From the NCBI RefSeq assembly GCF_023093535.1, contig NZ_CP095757.1:2790001-2854000 (forward strand): a stretch of 64,000 bases of DNA, given 5' to 3'. Source of the stretch: Halovivax limisalsi. Its GTDB lineage: Archaea > Halobacteriota > Halobacteria > Halobacteriales > Natrialbaceae. Under the pieces are notes generated by a model. That model had not been told where the DNA came from and made no database searches. It was given only the letters and a program-made list of their open reading frames with translations. The position numbers and the translations under genes are program-made. This document shows, one piece after another, positions 9,657 through 17,490 of the stretch. Positions within the stretch are counted from its first letter, which is position 1. Every line of letters begins with the position of its first letter.

Positions 9657-9920
9657 ATGACGAGCGTCAGGAACTACACCATCATCTACGCGCTGTTGCT
9701 GGCAGCCGGCACCGGCAAGTTCCTCTTCACCGAGATATCAGCCATTCCGCACGATCTCGCAATCGGCGGAATTCTGGTACTGGCGTTGATCAAGGTCCTG
9801 CTCATCGCCGGGTTCTTCCAGCATCTCAAGGACGAGCCCCGCTCGGTCTCCTACACGATGGGCCTCTCGGTGTTCATGGTGTTCCTGCTCGTACTCGCCG
9901 CCGGGTACTCGATCCAGTAA
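9657..9920 (+). CDS. Cytochrome oxidase subunit IV-like membrane protein
   Basis: 87 residues with three predicted helices (about 6-22, 32-53 and 63-85). 'LALIKVLLIAGFFQHLKDEP' is the signature of the prokaryotic caa3-type subunit IV family (COX4_pro), which stabilises the oxidase. I use the ATG at 9657 instead of longer upstream starts: the upstream frame is Arg/Ser-rich and unlike a membrane protein, and a TATA box is correctly placed for this ATG. Its position behind the fused oxidase gene supports the assignment. Confidence 0.85.
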   Translation: MTSVRNYTIIYALLLAAGTGKFLFTEISAIPHDLAIGGILVLALIKVLLIAGFFQHLKDEPRSVSYTMGLSVFMVFLLVLAAGYSIQ

Positions 9921-10041
9921 ACCGCGCGCACGGACGAACGTGTCGACCGTTCGTATTTGCTCGTTGGCCGCCCACCGGCCGCGCTCGGGGGCGGCCTCGA
10001 CCGACGGGGCAGCGCGTCAGCGCTCGCGCGCCAAAATCGGC

Positions 10042-11397
10042 TCACCCCGAGAGTTCGAAGCGAACGGTTCCCTCCTCGGTTCGGTTCATGTTGTTATCGA
10101 GGAGGCCGGCCGCCTCGTACGAGATGGGGCCCGGCACCTGGTGAGCGTGGGGCCCGGGCTCGTCCCCGACGTAGATGACATTCGGATCGGTACCGACGTC
10201 GGCCAGGAGCTGCCACGTCGAGACGCTGGTTCCGGCCGCGGTGTCGACAAGCTCCCTGGCGCCCTCCTCGGTCATGCCATCCGCCGCGTCCGCGGCTGGC
10301 TCCTGCTCGCCTCTGAGGATGGCGATCGCCGTCTGCAGTTCCTCGTTCGGCGGTTCCGCCGCCTCGAGCCGCGATAGCGGTACGTCCTCGAGGTACTGTC
10401 GGGGATCGCTCTCCGGGTCGTTCATATCGCCGAACTGGATGGCGCCCGGCGGACAGGCATCTTCGCACGCGGTACGCCCGATGAACTCCTCGCCGCGCGA
10501 ACCGTCCTGACGTGACGGACAGAAGGTGCACTTGCTCATGACGCCGCGCGGCGCCCGGCTCGACACCGGGCGACCGCGAGCGTCGTAGTAGTGATCCTCC
10601 TCGATCTCGCTCAGCGGAACGTTCGGTTCGTCCCACTGGAAGTAGTTGACGCCGTAGGGACAGGCCACCTGGCAGTAGCGACAGCCGATGCAAACGTCGT
10701 AGTCCGTCAGCACGAGCCCGTCGGACGCGCGCGTGTGACGGGCCGTCGTCGGACACACCTTCTCGCAGGGCGCGTCGGTACAGTGCTGACAGGGCCTGAT
10801 GAGTCTGCCCTGCCCGGAGTTGAGTTCCGCCTCGGGGTCGTCCCAGTCGAGGACGTACATCCAGTTCATGCCGGGATCCCACCGGTGTTCCTCCTGACAC
10901 GCCTGGATGCACGCCAGACAGCCGTCGCAGACTTCGACGTCGAGGCTCATTCCCCACTGAACGCCGGACTCGTCCCCGTCTTCGGCTGCTGTGGCCGCCT
11001 GGGCCGTGTCCGCTTCGTCGTCGACCGTCCCCAGCGCACCGAGGCCCAGGAACGCCCCGCCGGCGCCCATCTTCTTGAGGACCTCGCGTCTGTCGACGTC
11101 GTCGCCGAAGAGACCGGCTCCGTCGTCAGCGTCCACGGCGGTTTCGTAGGCCTCGAGCGTGGGGCGGTCGTCCCGTCCGAACTCGGCTTCGACCGCCTCG
11201 TGGTAGCGGTCGTGGAACGCGGCCTCCGAGAGTTCGCCCTCGGTGACCTTCATGGCGTCCCTGGCCATCTCCATTCCGAGCTGGGTGTCGTACTCGGTCT
11301 CTTCGAGCATCGCCTCCAGTTCGGCCTCCCACTCGGCTCCCATCGGATGGAAGGATTCTTCGTCCGCTTCGTCCGATCCGGACGGTACTTCGGTCAT
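10042..11397 (-). CDS. DMSO-reductase-type four-cluster Fe-S electron-transfer protein
   Basis: 451 residues. Four Cys groups of the DmsB/NrfC/PsrB family are visible: Cys157/160/163/167, Cys203/206/211/215, Cys236/239/242/246, and a last set in 'CTFCPSR' and 'CEDACPPGA'. In such proteins these bind four [4Fe-4S] clusters linking a molybdopterin subunit to a membrane subunit. An acidic helical domain of about 100 residues precedes 'DRREVLKKMGAGGAFLGLGA', which resembles a twin-arginine signal but sits far inside the protein. No molybdopterin or NrfD-type partner is in the window, so it is an orphan here. Its start is overlapped by a small upstream ORF (ATGA), and the gene is divergent from the HiPIP-cupredoxin gene. 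Confidence 0.85.
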   Translation of the reverse strand: MTEVPSGSDEADEESFHPMGAEWEAELEAMLEETEYDTQLGMEMARDAMKVTEGELSEAAFHDRYHEAVEAEFGRDDRPTLEAYETAVDADDGAGLFGDDVDRREVLKKMGAGGAFLGLGALGTVDDEADTAQAATAAEDGDESGVQWGMSLDVEVCDGCLACIQACQEEHRWDPGMNWMYVLDWDDPEAELNSGQGRLIRPCQHCTDAPCEKVCPTTARHTRASDGLVLTDYDVCIGCRYCQVACPYGVNYFQWDEPNVPLSEIEEDHYYDARGRPVSSRAPRGVMSKCTFCPSRQDGSRGEEFIGRTACEDACPPGAIQFGDMNDPESDPRQYLEDVPLSRLEAAEPPNEELQTAIAILRGEQEPAADAADGMTEEGARELVDTAAGTSVSTWQLLADVGTDPNVIYVGDEPGPHAHQVPGPISYEAAGLLDNNMNRTEEGTVRFELSG

Positions 11398-11486
11398 TGC
11401 GATCCCCCATCCGGATCCTCCGCGAGGCGGCCGTCGATCGATGCTGCCGACCCTCCCGATCGAATGCGCACGACGAACCCTGACAT
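11394..11486 (-). CDS. Candidate 30-codon leader ORF before the Fe-S gene
   Basis: An ATG at 11486 opens 30 codons (MSGFVVRIRSGG...) ending in TGA within ATGA, where the ATG is the start of the Fe-S gene. A TATATAA element (11519-11525 on the plus strand) is centred about 36 bases upstream of this ATG, so the transcript would include it with a leader of about 10 bases. Translational coupling would explain the roughly 100-base leader of the main gene. There is no homologue in the window beyond a weak resemblance to the leaders at 20646 and 23799. Not proven coding. Confidence 0.35.
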   Translation of the reverse strand: MSGFVVRIRSGGSAASIDGRLAEDPDGGSQ

Positions 11487-11518
11487 AGCCTTTCGTGGCG
11501 GCTTTCAACAACGATCCC

Positions 11519-11525
11519 TATATAA
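11519..11525 (-). promoter_or_regulatory. TATA box of the Fe-S protein transcript
   Basis: TTATATA on the minus strand is the only strong TATA-like sequence upstream of the Fe-S gene. It predicts a transcription start near 11496, ahead of the 30-codon leader ORF. Confidence 0.45.
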
Positions 11526-11614
11526 CCGTATCCCGGCTGAGAAACCGGTCAATCGCGCCGGTATTCGACGAGCTCCCGGCCGGCGTCGACGGATCCCGGC
11601 GTGCAGGCGGGGAA

Positions 11615-11620
11615 TTATAA
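11615..11620 (+). promoter_or_regulatory. TATA box of the HiPIP-cupredoxin gene
   Basis: TTATAA is centred about 27 bases before the ATG at 11645, which fits a leaderless mRNA. With the divergent TATA box at 11519-11525 it forms a roughly 90-base shared control region. Confidence 0.55.
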
Positions 11621-11644
11621 CGGCGAACGGTGTAGAGGCGGGCC

Positions 11645-12412
11645 ATGGAGAACCGGGACGAGTCCGCGCCCCCATCGCGACGGCGCTTGCTCTATCTCGC
11701 AGCGGGCGGGTCCATCGCGGGGCTCTCGGGGTGTCTCAACTTGCCGCCGGCGGACGGAGAACTCGCCCACCGGGAGCCGCCGGCGGACTACTGCCTGGAC
11801 GACCTCGAGGAGGACGTCCCCGAGAGCGAGCGGACGTCGCTGAGCATCAGCGGAATCGACCGAAAACCCCCGGGTGAACTCACTTCGAAACAGGAAGCTG
11901 GCTACGTGTGCCACGCGGTCGACGGTAATCTCTGTGGAAACTGTCGGTTCTACATCGACGACAAGAACGGCGACGCCATCGGCGCCTGCACGGAAGTGGC
12001 CGGGCAGGTTCGATCGGTCGACTGGTGCGGGCTATGGGCGCCGCGCGAGGAGATCGCGACGGACGAGGCGGCCGAATCCGTCGAAATCGAACCCGGAACG
12101 CGCATCGAATTCGACGGCCAGACGTCCGGCTGGGTCGGTATCGCGCCGAGTTCGATCGAGGGCCTGACGAACCCGTCGCTCGTCCTCCACGACGGTGAAT
12201 CCTACGAGATCGGCTGGAGTCAGGGCGACGGCGCCCCCCACAATATCGCGATCTACGGGGACAGCAACGAGGTCATCGACGGTCTGCAAACGCCGATCGT
12301 CGAGGATCCCGGCGACGATCAGTGGCTCGAGTTCGAGGCCAACAGCGAGATGGTGACCTACATCTGCGAGGTCCACCCGAACACGATGGTCGGAGAGATC
12401 GATCTGGCGTGA
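11645..12412 (+). CDS. Tat lipoprotein fusing a HiPIP domain to a cupredoxin
   Basis: 255 residues. 'SRRRLLYLAAGG' followed by 'LSGC' gives a twin-arginine signal and lipobox, with Cys30 as the lipidated residue. Residues about 85-135 carry Cys97, Cys100, Cys115 and Cys128; the C-x2-C-x14-C-x12-C spacing with 'CGNCRFY' and 'DWCGLWAP' matches high-potential iron-sulfur proteins. Residues about 145-255 form a halocyanin-like cupredoxin with ligands His199 ('APHNI'), Cys241, His244 and Met248 ('CEVHPNTM'). It should carry a [4Fe-4S] cluster and a type 1 copper on the outer membrane face. The neighbouring oxidase makes it a candidate electron donor to CuA. The domain calls rest on motif spacing. 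Confidence 0.85.
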   Translation: MENRDESAPPSRRRLLYLAAGGSIAGLSGCLNLPPADGELAHREPPADYCLDDLEEDVPESERTSLSISGIDRKPPGELTSKQEAGYVCHAVDGNLCGNCRFYIDDKNGDAIGACTEVAGQVRSVDWCGLWAPREEIATDEAAESVEIEPGTRIEFDGQTSGWVGIAPSSIEGLTNPSLVLHDGESYEIGWSQGDGAPHNIAIYGDSNEVIDGLQTPIVEDPGDDQWLEFEANSEMVTYICEVHPNTMVGEIDLA

Positions 12413-12486
12413 GGGACGCTCGCTTGCTCCGCCACCGGTAATTGGGATCGAGATTCCAACCGACCGAGTCGCTCGCCAGTCGTGGG

Positions 12487-13404
12487 TCAGCAGTACGGTT
12501 CGCAGACTCGCTCGATCCCCGATTCCAGATCGACGGTCGGTCGCCACCCCGTCGCCGCACGCGGTTTACCGGCGTCGGCGAGCGTGTCGTGGACGTAGAC
12601 GTCCGCCGGGATCGGGTTTTCGACGTACTCGGGATCGACGGCGGTACCGAGCGCCTCGTTTATCATCGCGACGACCGCTTCGAAGTCGGTGGCTCGTCCG
12701 GTTCCGACGTTGTAGATTCCGTCGAGTTCGTGCTCCGCGGCACGCTCGAACGCGCGAACGACGTCGTCGACGTGCGTGAAATCCCGCGTCTGGCTTCCGT
12801 CGCCGTACAGCTCCGGCGGCTCCCCGCCGGCGATGTCGGCCGCGAACTGCGCGATCACGTTGGTGTACTGGTCCTTGTGCGCCTCGGCGCCGTCGTAGCC
12901 CTGGTAGACCGAGAAGAGGCGGAGACCGGCCGCGCTCATGCCGTAGTGGTGCGAGACGTACTCGGCGTAGCGCTCGCGGGCCAGCTTCGACGCCTCGTAG
13001 CCCGTCCGAGCGGTCACGGCTACGTCCTCGGGGGTGGGCTCCGTCCGGCTCCCGTAGATCGACGACGTCGACGCGTAGACCACCGTATCGCAACCGTCTC
13101 GACGGGCCTGATCGACCACGTTCGCGAATCCCTCGACGTTGATGCGCGCGCCGTCGGCCGGATCGGCTTCGTGCATCGGGTACGACGAGCGTGCTGCCAG
13201 GTGAAAGACGACGTCCACGTCGGTCGGGAGGTCGTCCTCGAGGACGCTCCGCCGCCGGTACTCGACGGCGGGCTCGAGGTTCGCCGGCGTTCCGAGCGAT
13301 TCGTCGTCCACGGCGATCACGTCGTGTTCTGCGGAGAGCGCATTTGCGAGGTTCGACCCGATGAAGCCGGCGCCGCCCGTGACGGAGACGCGAGTGTTCC
13401 GCAT
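12487..13404 (-). CDS. NAD-dependent NDP-sugar epimerase/dehydratase
   Basis: 305 residues, extended SDR family. The Rossmann motif 'GGAGFIGSNL' is near the N terminus, then 'FHLAARSS', 'STSSIYG' and the catalytic 'YEASK' (Tyr-x3-Lys), 'RLFSVYQGY', and 'RDFTHVDDVV' typical of UDP-glucose 4-epimerase and related enzymes. The exact substrate cannot be told. The start at 13404 (MRNTRVSVTGG) puts the Rossmann strand at the N terminus; a longer upstream frame reads into non-conserved sequence. It follows a glycosyltransferase-like gene on the same strand by 77 bases, so they probably form one operon. Confidence 0.9.
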   Translation of the reverse strand: MRNTRVSVTGGAGFIGSNLANALSAEHDVIAVDDESLGTPANLEPAVEYRRRSVLEDDLPTDVDVVFHLAARSSYPMHEADPADGARINVEGFANVVDQARRDGCDTVVYASTSSIYGSRTEPTPEDVAVTARTGYEASKLARERYAEYVSHHYGMSAAGLRLFSVYQGYDGAEAHKDQYTNVIAQFAADIAGGEPPELYGDGSQTRDFTHVDDVVRAFERAAEHELDGIYNVGTGRATDFEAVVAMINEALGTAVDPEYVENPIPADVYVHDTLADAGKPRAATGWRPTVDLESGIERVCEPYC

Positions 13405-13481
13405 GGGCGCGTAGACGGTGGCATCGTGGAAAGTGCCCGAACATGCGAGTGACGGGCCCTCGAGACGGACGGGGCGACGGC

Positions 13482-14987
13482 TCAGAACCCGCGCGACGTC
13501 CGCACGAACGTCGGCGTCCCCGGATCGGCCGCGTCGGCCCAGCCGAGCGCGCGGAGCGCGTTGATCGCGTCGACGGTCGAAACCGCCGAGTACGGTTCGT
13601 CCCGCTCGAGGCCGGCGGTCCCGGGGATCCGGTCGAGGAGTTCGTCGAGCGCGATTCGGTCCCCGTCGATTCGGTGCATCGCGGCTGCAACCCTCGAAAC
13701 CGCTCCACCGCAACCGCTTTCGCTGCCGAGCCCATCACCATCCGTTTCGACGCGCTCACCGTCCGCCGCGGAGTCACCCGGCGAGTACCGCTGGACCTTC
13801 GAGTCGATCCGCCGACGGAGGTCTTCGTGCGTCCGCGCGCCGACGCGCTCGGGCGACCGAACGGTCCGGAGGTGCTCGACGAGCGAGCGGTTCGCCGCGA
13901 CCGCGTCGTCCCACCGTTCGACCGCCCGGACGACGAGCGATTCGAGGTCCTCGATCGGCCCGACCAGCGGGTGGTCGTCGGGCACGCAGTCGTACACCCA
14001 CGGCTCGTCGCGCAGGCACAGCACCTGCCCGCTCGCGGCCTGCTCGAACCAGGTCCGGGCGAGCGTCTCGTACTCGCTGGCGCAGATCGCGAGATCCCCG
14101 CGTGCGAGGGCCCGTTCGTACGTCTCGCGGTCGGCGCGCGGACGAGCCTCGACCCACTCCCGCTCGGCGTACCTCGCGGGGAGATCCTCCACGCTCGTCA
14201 CGAGGGTCCGGATTCCGAACCGCTCGCGGAGCGTCTCGGCGACGTCGAAGACGACGTCCGCGCGTTTCTTCTCCCAGAGCGAGCCGGCGACGTGGAGCCA
14301 CTCGGGTTCGTCGGGGTACGTTTCCTCGAACCGGTCGAACTCGACGGGGCTGTAAATCACGCGACTCCGGTCCAGCGTCGCCTCGAGGACGTCCGGGCGG
14401 AGGAAGTCGGCGGCGTGTTCGCGGAATTCGCGGGCGTCGACCGGCGCGGTGAACCAGGCCCCGTCAGCGAGGGCGATTTCGCACAGCTCCATCCGTCCCT
14501 GGTAGGCGTTCCGATAGGAGCAGTAGCGGTACTTCCTGGGGATCTGCAGGTCGTGAACGTTGGCGACGACGTCGAACGGCCGGACGCGCGCCGCCCACTG
14601 GTCGACGCGTTCGAGCAACCACTTCACGAGCGTTCGACGCCCCACGCGACGGCCGTCGACGACGACGTCGACGAACCCGCCGGGCTCGTAGATCTCCCGC
14701 TCGATCGCCTGCAGTTCGGCGTCGCTGTAGCCGCCTTCGGTGAACATCGCCGTCGGCTCCAGCTCCGCGCCCGCCGGCTCGGCCTCCAGCAGGGTCACCC
14801 GCTCCCGATCGGCGTGGACGTCGGCCGCGTCGTAGTCGGCCGCCTCGCGCGGCGGGAGGAGCCAGTAGACGTGGACGCGCGGATCCCGGTCGAGCCACGC
14901 GCTCACCCAGGCGATCGCGTCGTTGACCGTGCCGTTGGCGGAGAGGTCGTCGCGACGGTACACTTCCGGGATCAACAGTATCCGCAT
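13482..14987 (-). CDS. Glycosyltransferase-like protein (divergent GT-B fold)
   Basis: 501 residues. The N terminus 'MRILLIPEVYRRDD', a middle 'VVANVHDLQIPRKYRYCSYRN', and a second half with 'LHVAGSLWEKKRADVVFD' and 'CASEYETLARTWFEQAASGQ' follow the GT-B layout: an N-terminal acceptor domain and a C-terminal nucleotide-sugar domain with the Glu-rich motif. The last 60 or so residues (from 'MHRIDGDRIALDELLDR') look like a separate small helical domain. Similarity to standard GT4 enzymes is weak, so donor and acceptor are unknown. It lies upstream of, and is probably co-transcribed with, the epimerase. Confidence 0.65.
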   Translation of the reverse strand: MRILLIPEVYRRDDLSANGTVNDAIAWVSAWLDRDPRVHVYWLLPPREAADYDAADVHADRERVTLLEAEPAGAELEPTAMFTEGGYSDAELQAIEREIYEPGGFVDVVVDGRRVGRRTLVKWLLERVDQWAARVRPFDVVANVHDLQIPRKYRYCSYRNAYQGRMELCEIALADGAWFTAPVDAREFREHAADFLRPDVLEATLDRSRVIYSPVEFDRFEETYPDEPEWLHVAGSLWEKKRADVVFDVAETLRERFGIRTLVTSVEDLPARYAEREWVEARPRADRETYERALARGDLAICASEYETLARTWFEQAASGQVLCLRDEPWVYDCVPDDHPLVGPIEDLESLVVRAVERWDDAVAANRSLVEHLRTVRSPERVGARTHEDLRRRIDSKVQRYSPGDSAADGERVETDGDGLGSESGCGGAVSRVAAAMHRIDGDRIALDELLDRIPGTAGLERDEPYSAVSTVDAINALRALGWADAADPGTPTFVRTSRGF

Positions 14988-15094
14988 CGGTTTCCGGGCC
15001 CTACTACGAGGAGGGGCTTACACCTTCCACGGACGAGGGCTGCACTGTCACCGTCGGCGATTATGTCGCCCGCTCGCATACTTCGTAGAACCGC

Positions 15095-16075
15095 ATGGAC
15101 GAGTCGTACGGCGCGTCGACCGGTGACGGGTTCACCGCCAGAGGGACGCGGTGGCTGTTGCTCACCGGAAACAGACTCCTCGTTTCGCTCCTCTTCCTGC
15201 TCGGCGTCGGTTCGGCGTTCGTCGTCGTGGCGATCCTCGAGCTCGCGACGGTGACCACTCCCCGGCGCATGATGTGGTTCCTCAACGGCGCCGTCAACGG
15301 ACTGTTGACGCTGATTCCCATCACGGTCGGCGTCAACCAGATCGTCCTCTCCCACGAATTCGGATCGATCGAGGACCTCCGCGAGCGGCGTACGACCGTC
15401 ACGGAATTTCGAGAGCGCGTCGAGGACCTCGCCGAAACCGGCGTGGCCTCGCCCCACGCGTCGACGTTCTTTCAGACGCTGCTCTCCGCGATCTCTGCGA
15501 CGGCCGAAGAGCTCCAGCACCGGTCGGCCCCGCCTGAAGGAGGGCGGACGACGCCGGAAATAGGGTCGATCGCCGAATCGATCGGCGGCGAAGCGGATCG
15601 TGCGAACGAGGAGCTGGATGCGAACGGGGAGAGCATGCTCCGGACGTTGCTCGTCGTCCTCTTCTACAGAAATAGCCACCAGTTTCACGAAATTAGACGG
15701 CTGCGAGAGCGATCTTCCGACCGCGGAGAAGGGGGTACGGACGGCCTCCAACGAATGTACGAGTTGTTCCTCGAGGTGGACGCCGCGCGACAGTTCCTCA
15801 AAACGGTGGTCGTCGAACGGCAGCTGGCCCGCCTCTCGCGGTACCTCGTCTACACCGGGATTCCGGCGGTGACGGTCGCCGCGGTCGGCATTTTCACCTA
15901 CCGCGACATCGCGGGCGTAACGCTGCCGCGCGTCGCGCTCGTCGCCGTCGCGGGAACGATCGTCGTCTCGACGCTCGCCCCGCTCGCCGTCCTCAGCGCG
16001 TACGTGCTCCAGGTGGCGACGATCGCGCGTCGGACGGCCGCGTACGGTCCGTTCGTCCCCGAATCGGACGAGTGA
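15095..16075 (+). CDS. Four-helix membrane protein, paralogue of 30515-31534
   Basis: 326 residues. Two helices near the N terminus (about 21-45 and 61-84), a soluble central part of about 150 residues, then two helices near the C terminus. It shares several blocks with the protein at 30515-31534: 'LTGNRL', 'VNQIVLSHEF' against 'INQLVLSREL', 'ARQFLK' against 'ARQYFK', 'ARLSRYLVYTGIPAV' against 'ARLSKLMLYVGAPAV', and 'VATIARRTA' against 'IATIAQRTV'. I do not recognise the function. Both copies lie inside the glycan island. A TTATG stretch about 30 bases before the ATG may be its promoter. Confidence 0.7.
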   Translation: MDESYGASTGDGFTARGTRWLLLTGNRLLVSLLFLLGVGSAFVVVAILELATVTTPRRMMWFLNGAVNGLLTLIPITVGVNQIVLSHEFGSIEDLRERRTTVTEFRERVEDLAETGVASPHASTFFQTLLSAISATAEELQHRSAPPEGGRTTPEIGSIAESIGGEADRANEELDANGESMLRTLLVVLFYRNSHQFHEIRRLRERSSDRGEGGTDGLQRMYELFLEVDAARQFLKTVVVERQLARLSRYLVYTGIPAVTVAAVGIFTYRDIAGVTLPRVALVAVAGTIVVSTLAPLAVLSAYVLQVATIARRTAAYGPFVPESDE

Positions 16076-16240
16076 CGCTCGCGCGTGGTTCGCGCGACGG
16101 GACGAGTGGTCACGGGTCGCCATCGAACGCACGCTCGGTTTCGAAATCGCGAGGCTCCGACGGATCCCGCTGGCGGCCCGGATGCTGCTCGCTGCAGAAC
16201 TAAGTGCACGACCCGTGTCGGGGAGCAGCGGTGAGACACC

Positions 16241-16507
16241 GTGACCGACGACGAAGCTAGTCAGACGACGACCGATCACGAGACGATCCGGGAGTGGGCG
16301 GAAGAGCGCGGCGGTCGCCCCGCGCGCGTCGAAGGAACGGGCGACGGCGACGGCGGGCTCCTCCGAATCGACTTCGGCGACCAGGACGATGACCTCGAGG
16401 AATTATCCTGGGACGAGTTCTTCGATGAGTTCGAGGACAGCGACCTCGCGCTCGTCTACGAGGAGGACAGTCGGTTCTCGAAGCTCGTGAATCGCGACGC
16501 GGCATGA
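16241..16507 (+). CDS. Small conserved acidic protein ('WAEERGGRPA' family)
   Basis: 88 residues, soluble and very acidic. The sequence 'IREWAEERGGRPARVEGTG' followed by 'LRIDFGD', 'ELSWDEFFDEFE' and 'LALVYEED' is, as I recall it, a small conserved protein in haloarchaea and many bacteria, often misannotated as a 1,4-α-glucan branching enzyme. Its real function is unknown to me. It starts with GTG and overlaps the next gene by 4 bases (ATGA), so it is the first cistron of a four-gene operon. Confidence 0.7.
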   Translation: MTDDEASQTTTDHETIREWAEERGGRPARVEGTGDGDGGLLRIDFGDQDDDLEELSWDEFFDEFEDSDLALVYEEDSRFSKLVNRDAA

Positions 16508-17490
16508 CCGACGAGGTCGACGACCGTAACGGGCCGTCCGCCGGCCAGCCCCTCGTGAGCGTCGTCCTTCCGACGTACGAGCGCGCACCCGCGCTCCAAG
16601 GGGCCATCGACAGCGTCCTCGACCAGACGTACGATGAGGTCGAACTGATCGTGGTCGACGGCGGGTCCACGGACGGGACGCGGGCGGTCGTCGAGTCCGT
16701 CGAGGATCCGCACCTGACGTACGTCCGACGGGACTCGCCGCGAGGGGTGAGCGCCGCGCGAAACCTGGGGATCGACCGATCGAACGGCGACCTCGTCGCC
16801 TTCGTCGACGCCGACGACCGCTGGCGCCCGGAGAAGCTCCGAGAGCAGGTGTCGGCGCTGCGAGGCAGCCCACCCGAGTACGGCGTCGCGTACTGCGGCA
16901 TCGGGAAGCGGGACGGCGAGCCGATCGCCCGCGCAGGCGCGTCCGGCGACGTGCGCGAGGACCTTCGCCACCTCGCCGTCCCGACGTACACCTCGACGCT
17001 CCTCGCGCGGCGGGGCGCACTCGAACGCGTCGGCGGGTTCGACGAATCGCTCCCGTGCTTCGAGGACTGGGAGCTCTGTCTGCGCCTCTCCCGCGACTGT
17101 GCGTTCGCGTACGTGGACGAACCGCTCGTCGAGAAGGGGGCCGAGACGCCGGGCGAGAACGTCTCGGCCGACCCCGCGAACCTCGCGATCGCCGTCGACC
17201 GACTCTTCGCACGGTACGACCTCCCGCGCGACGCGCGGGCGCGGCTACTCGCCGACGTCGGTGCGACGTACTGCGAGTCCGGCGGCGTCCGGGAGGGACG
17301 GCGGTACCTCGCTCGAGCGGTGCGCCTCGACCCGACCCGGTTGAATCCGATCGCGGCGTACCTGTTCTCGCTCACCGGCTCGGACGCCGCGTACGGGGCC
17401 GGAATGGGCGGCGTGTACGCCTTCCAACGGCGGTTGCGCCGGTTCGTCGGAGCCGGCGTCGAGGCGTCCGACGGGGTGATCGGTCGATGA
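16504..17490 (+). CDS. Family 2 glycosyltransferase
   Basis: 328 residues. A GT-A catalytic domain at the N terminus has 'VSVVLPTYERAPALQGAID', 'LIVVDGGSTDGT', 'SAARNLGI' and 'VAFVDADDRW', where the DxD-type Asp residues hold the metal and nucleotide sugar; 'CFEDWELCLRLSR' marks the acceptor side. The C-terminal part is helical and Arg-rich with no clear membrane helix, so it probably works at the inner membrane face. It overlaps both neighbours by 4 bases (ATGA), a sign of tight translational coupling. Confidence 0.92.
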   Translation: MTDEVDDRNGPSAGQPLVSVVLPTYERAPALQGAIDSVLDQTYDEVELIVVDGGSTDGTRAVVESVEDPHLTYVRRDSPRGVSAARNLGIDRSNGDLVAFVDADDRWRPEKLREQVSALRGSPPEYGVAYCGIGKRDGEPIARAGASGDVREDLRHLAVPTYTSTLLARRGALERVGGFDESLPCFEDWELCLRLSRDCAFAYVDEPLVEKGAETPGENVSADPANLAIAVDRLFARYDLPRDARARLLADVGATYCESGGVREGRRYLARAVRLDPTRLNPIAAYLFSLTGSDAAYGAGMGGVYAFQRRLRRFVGAGVEASDGVIGR

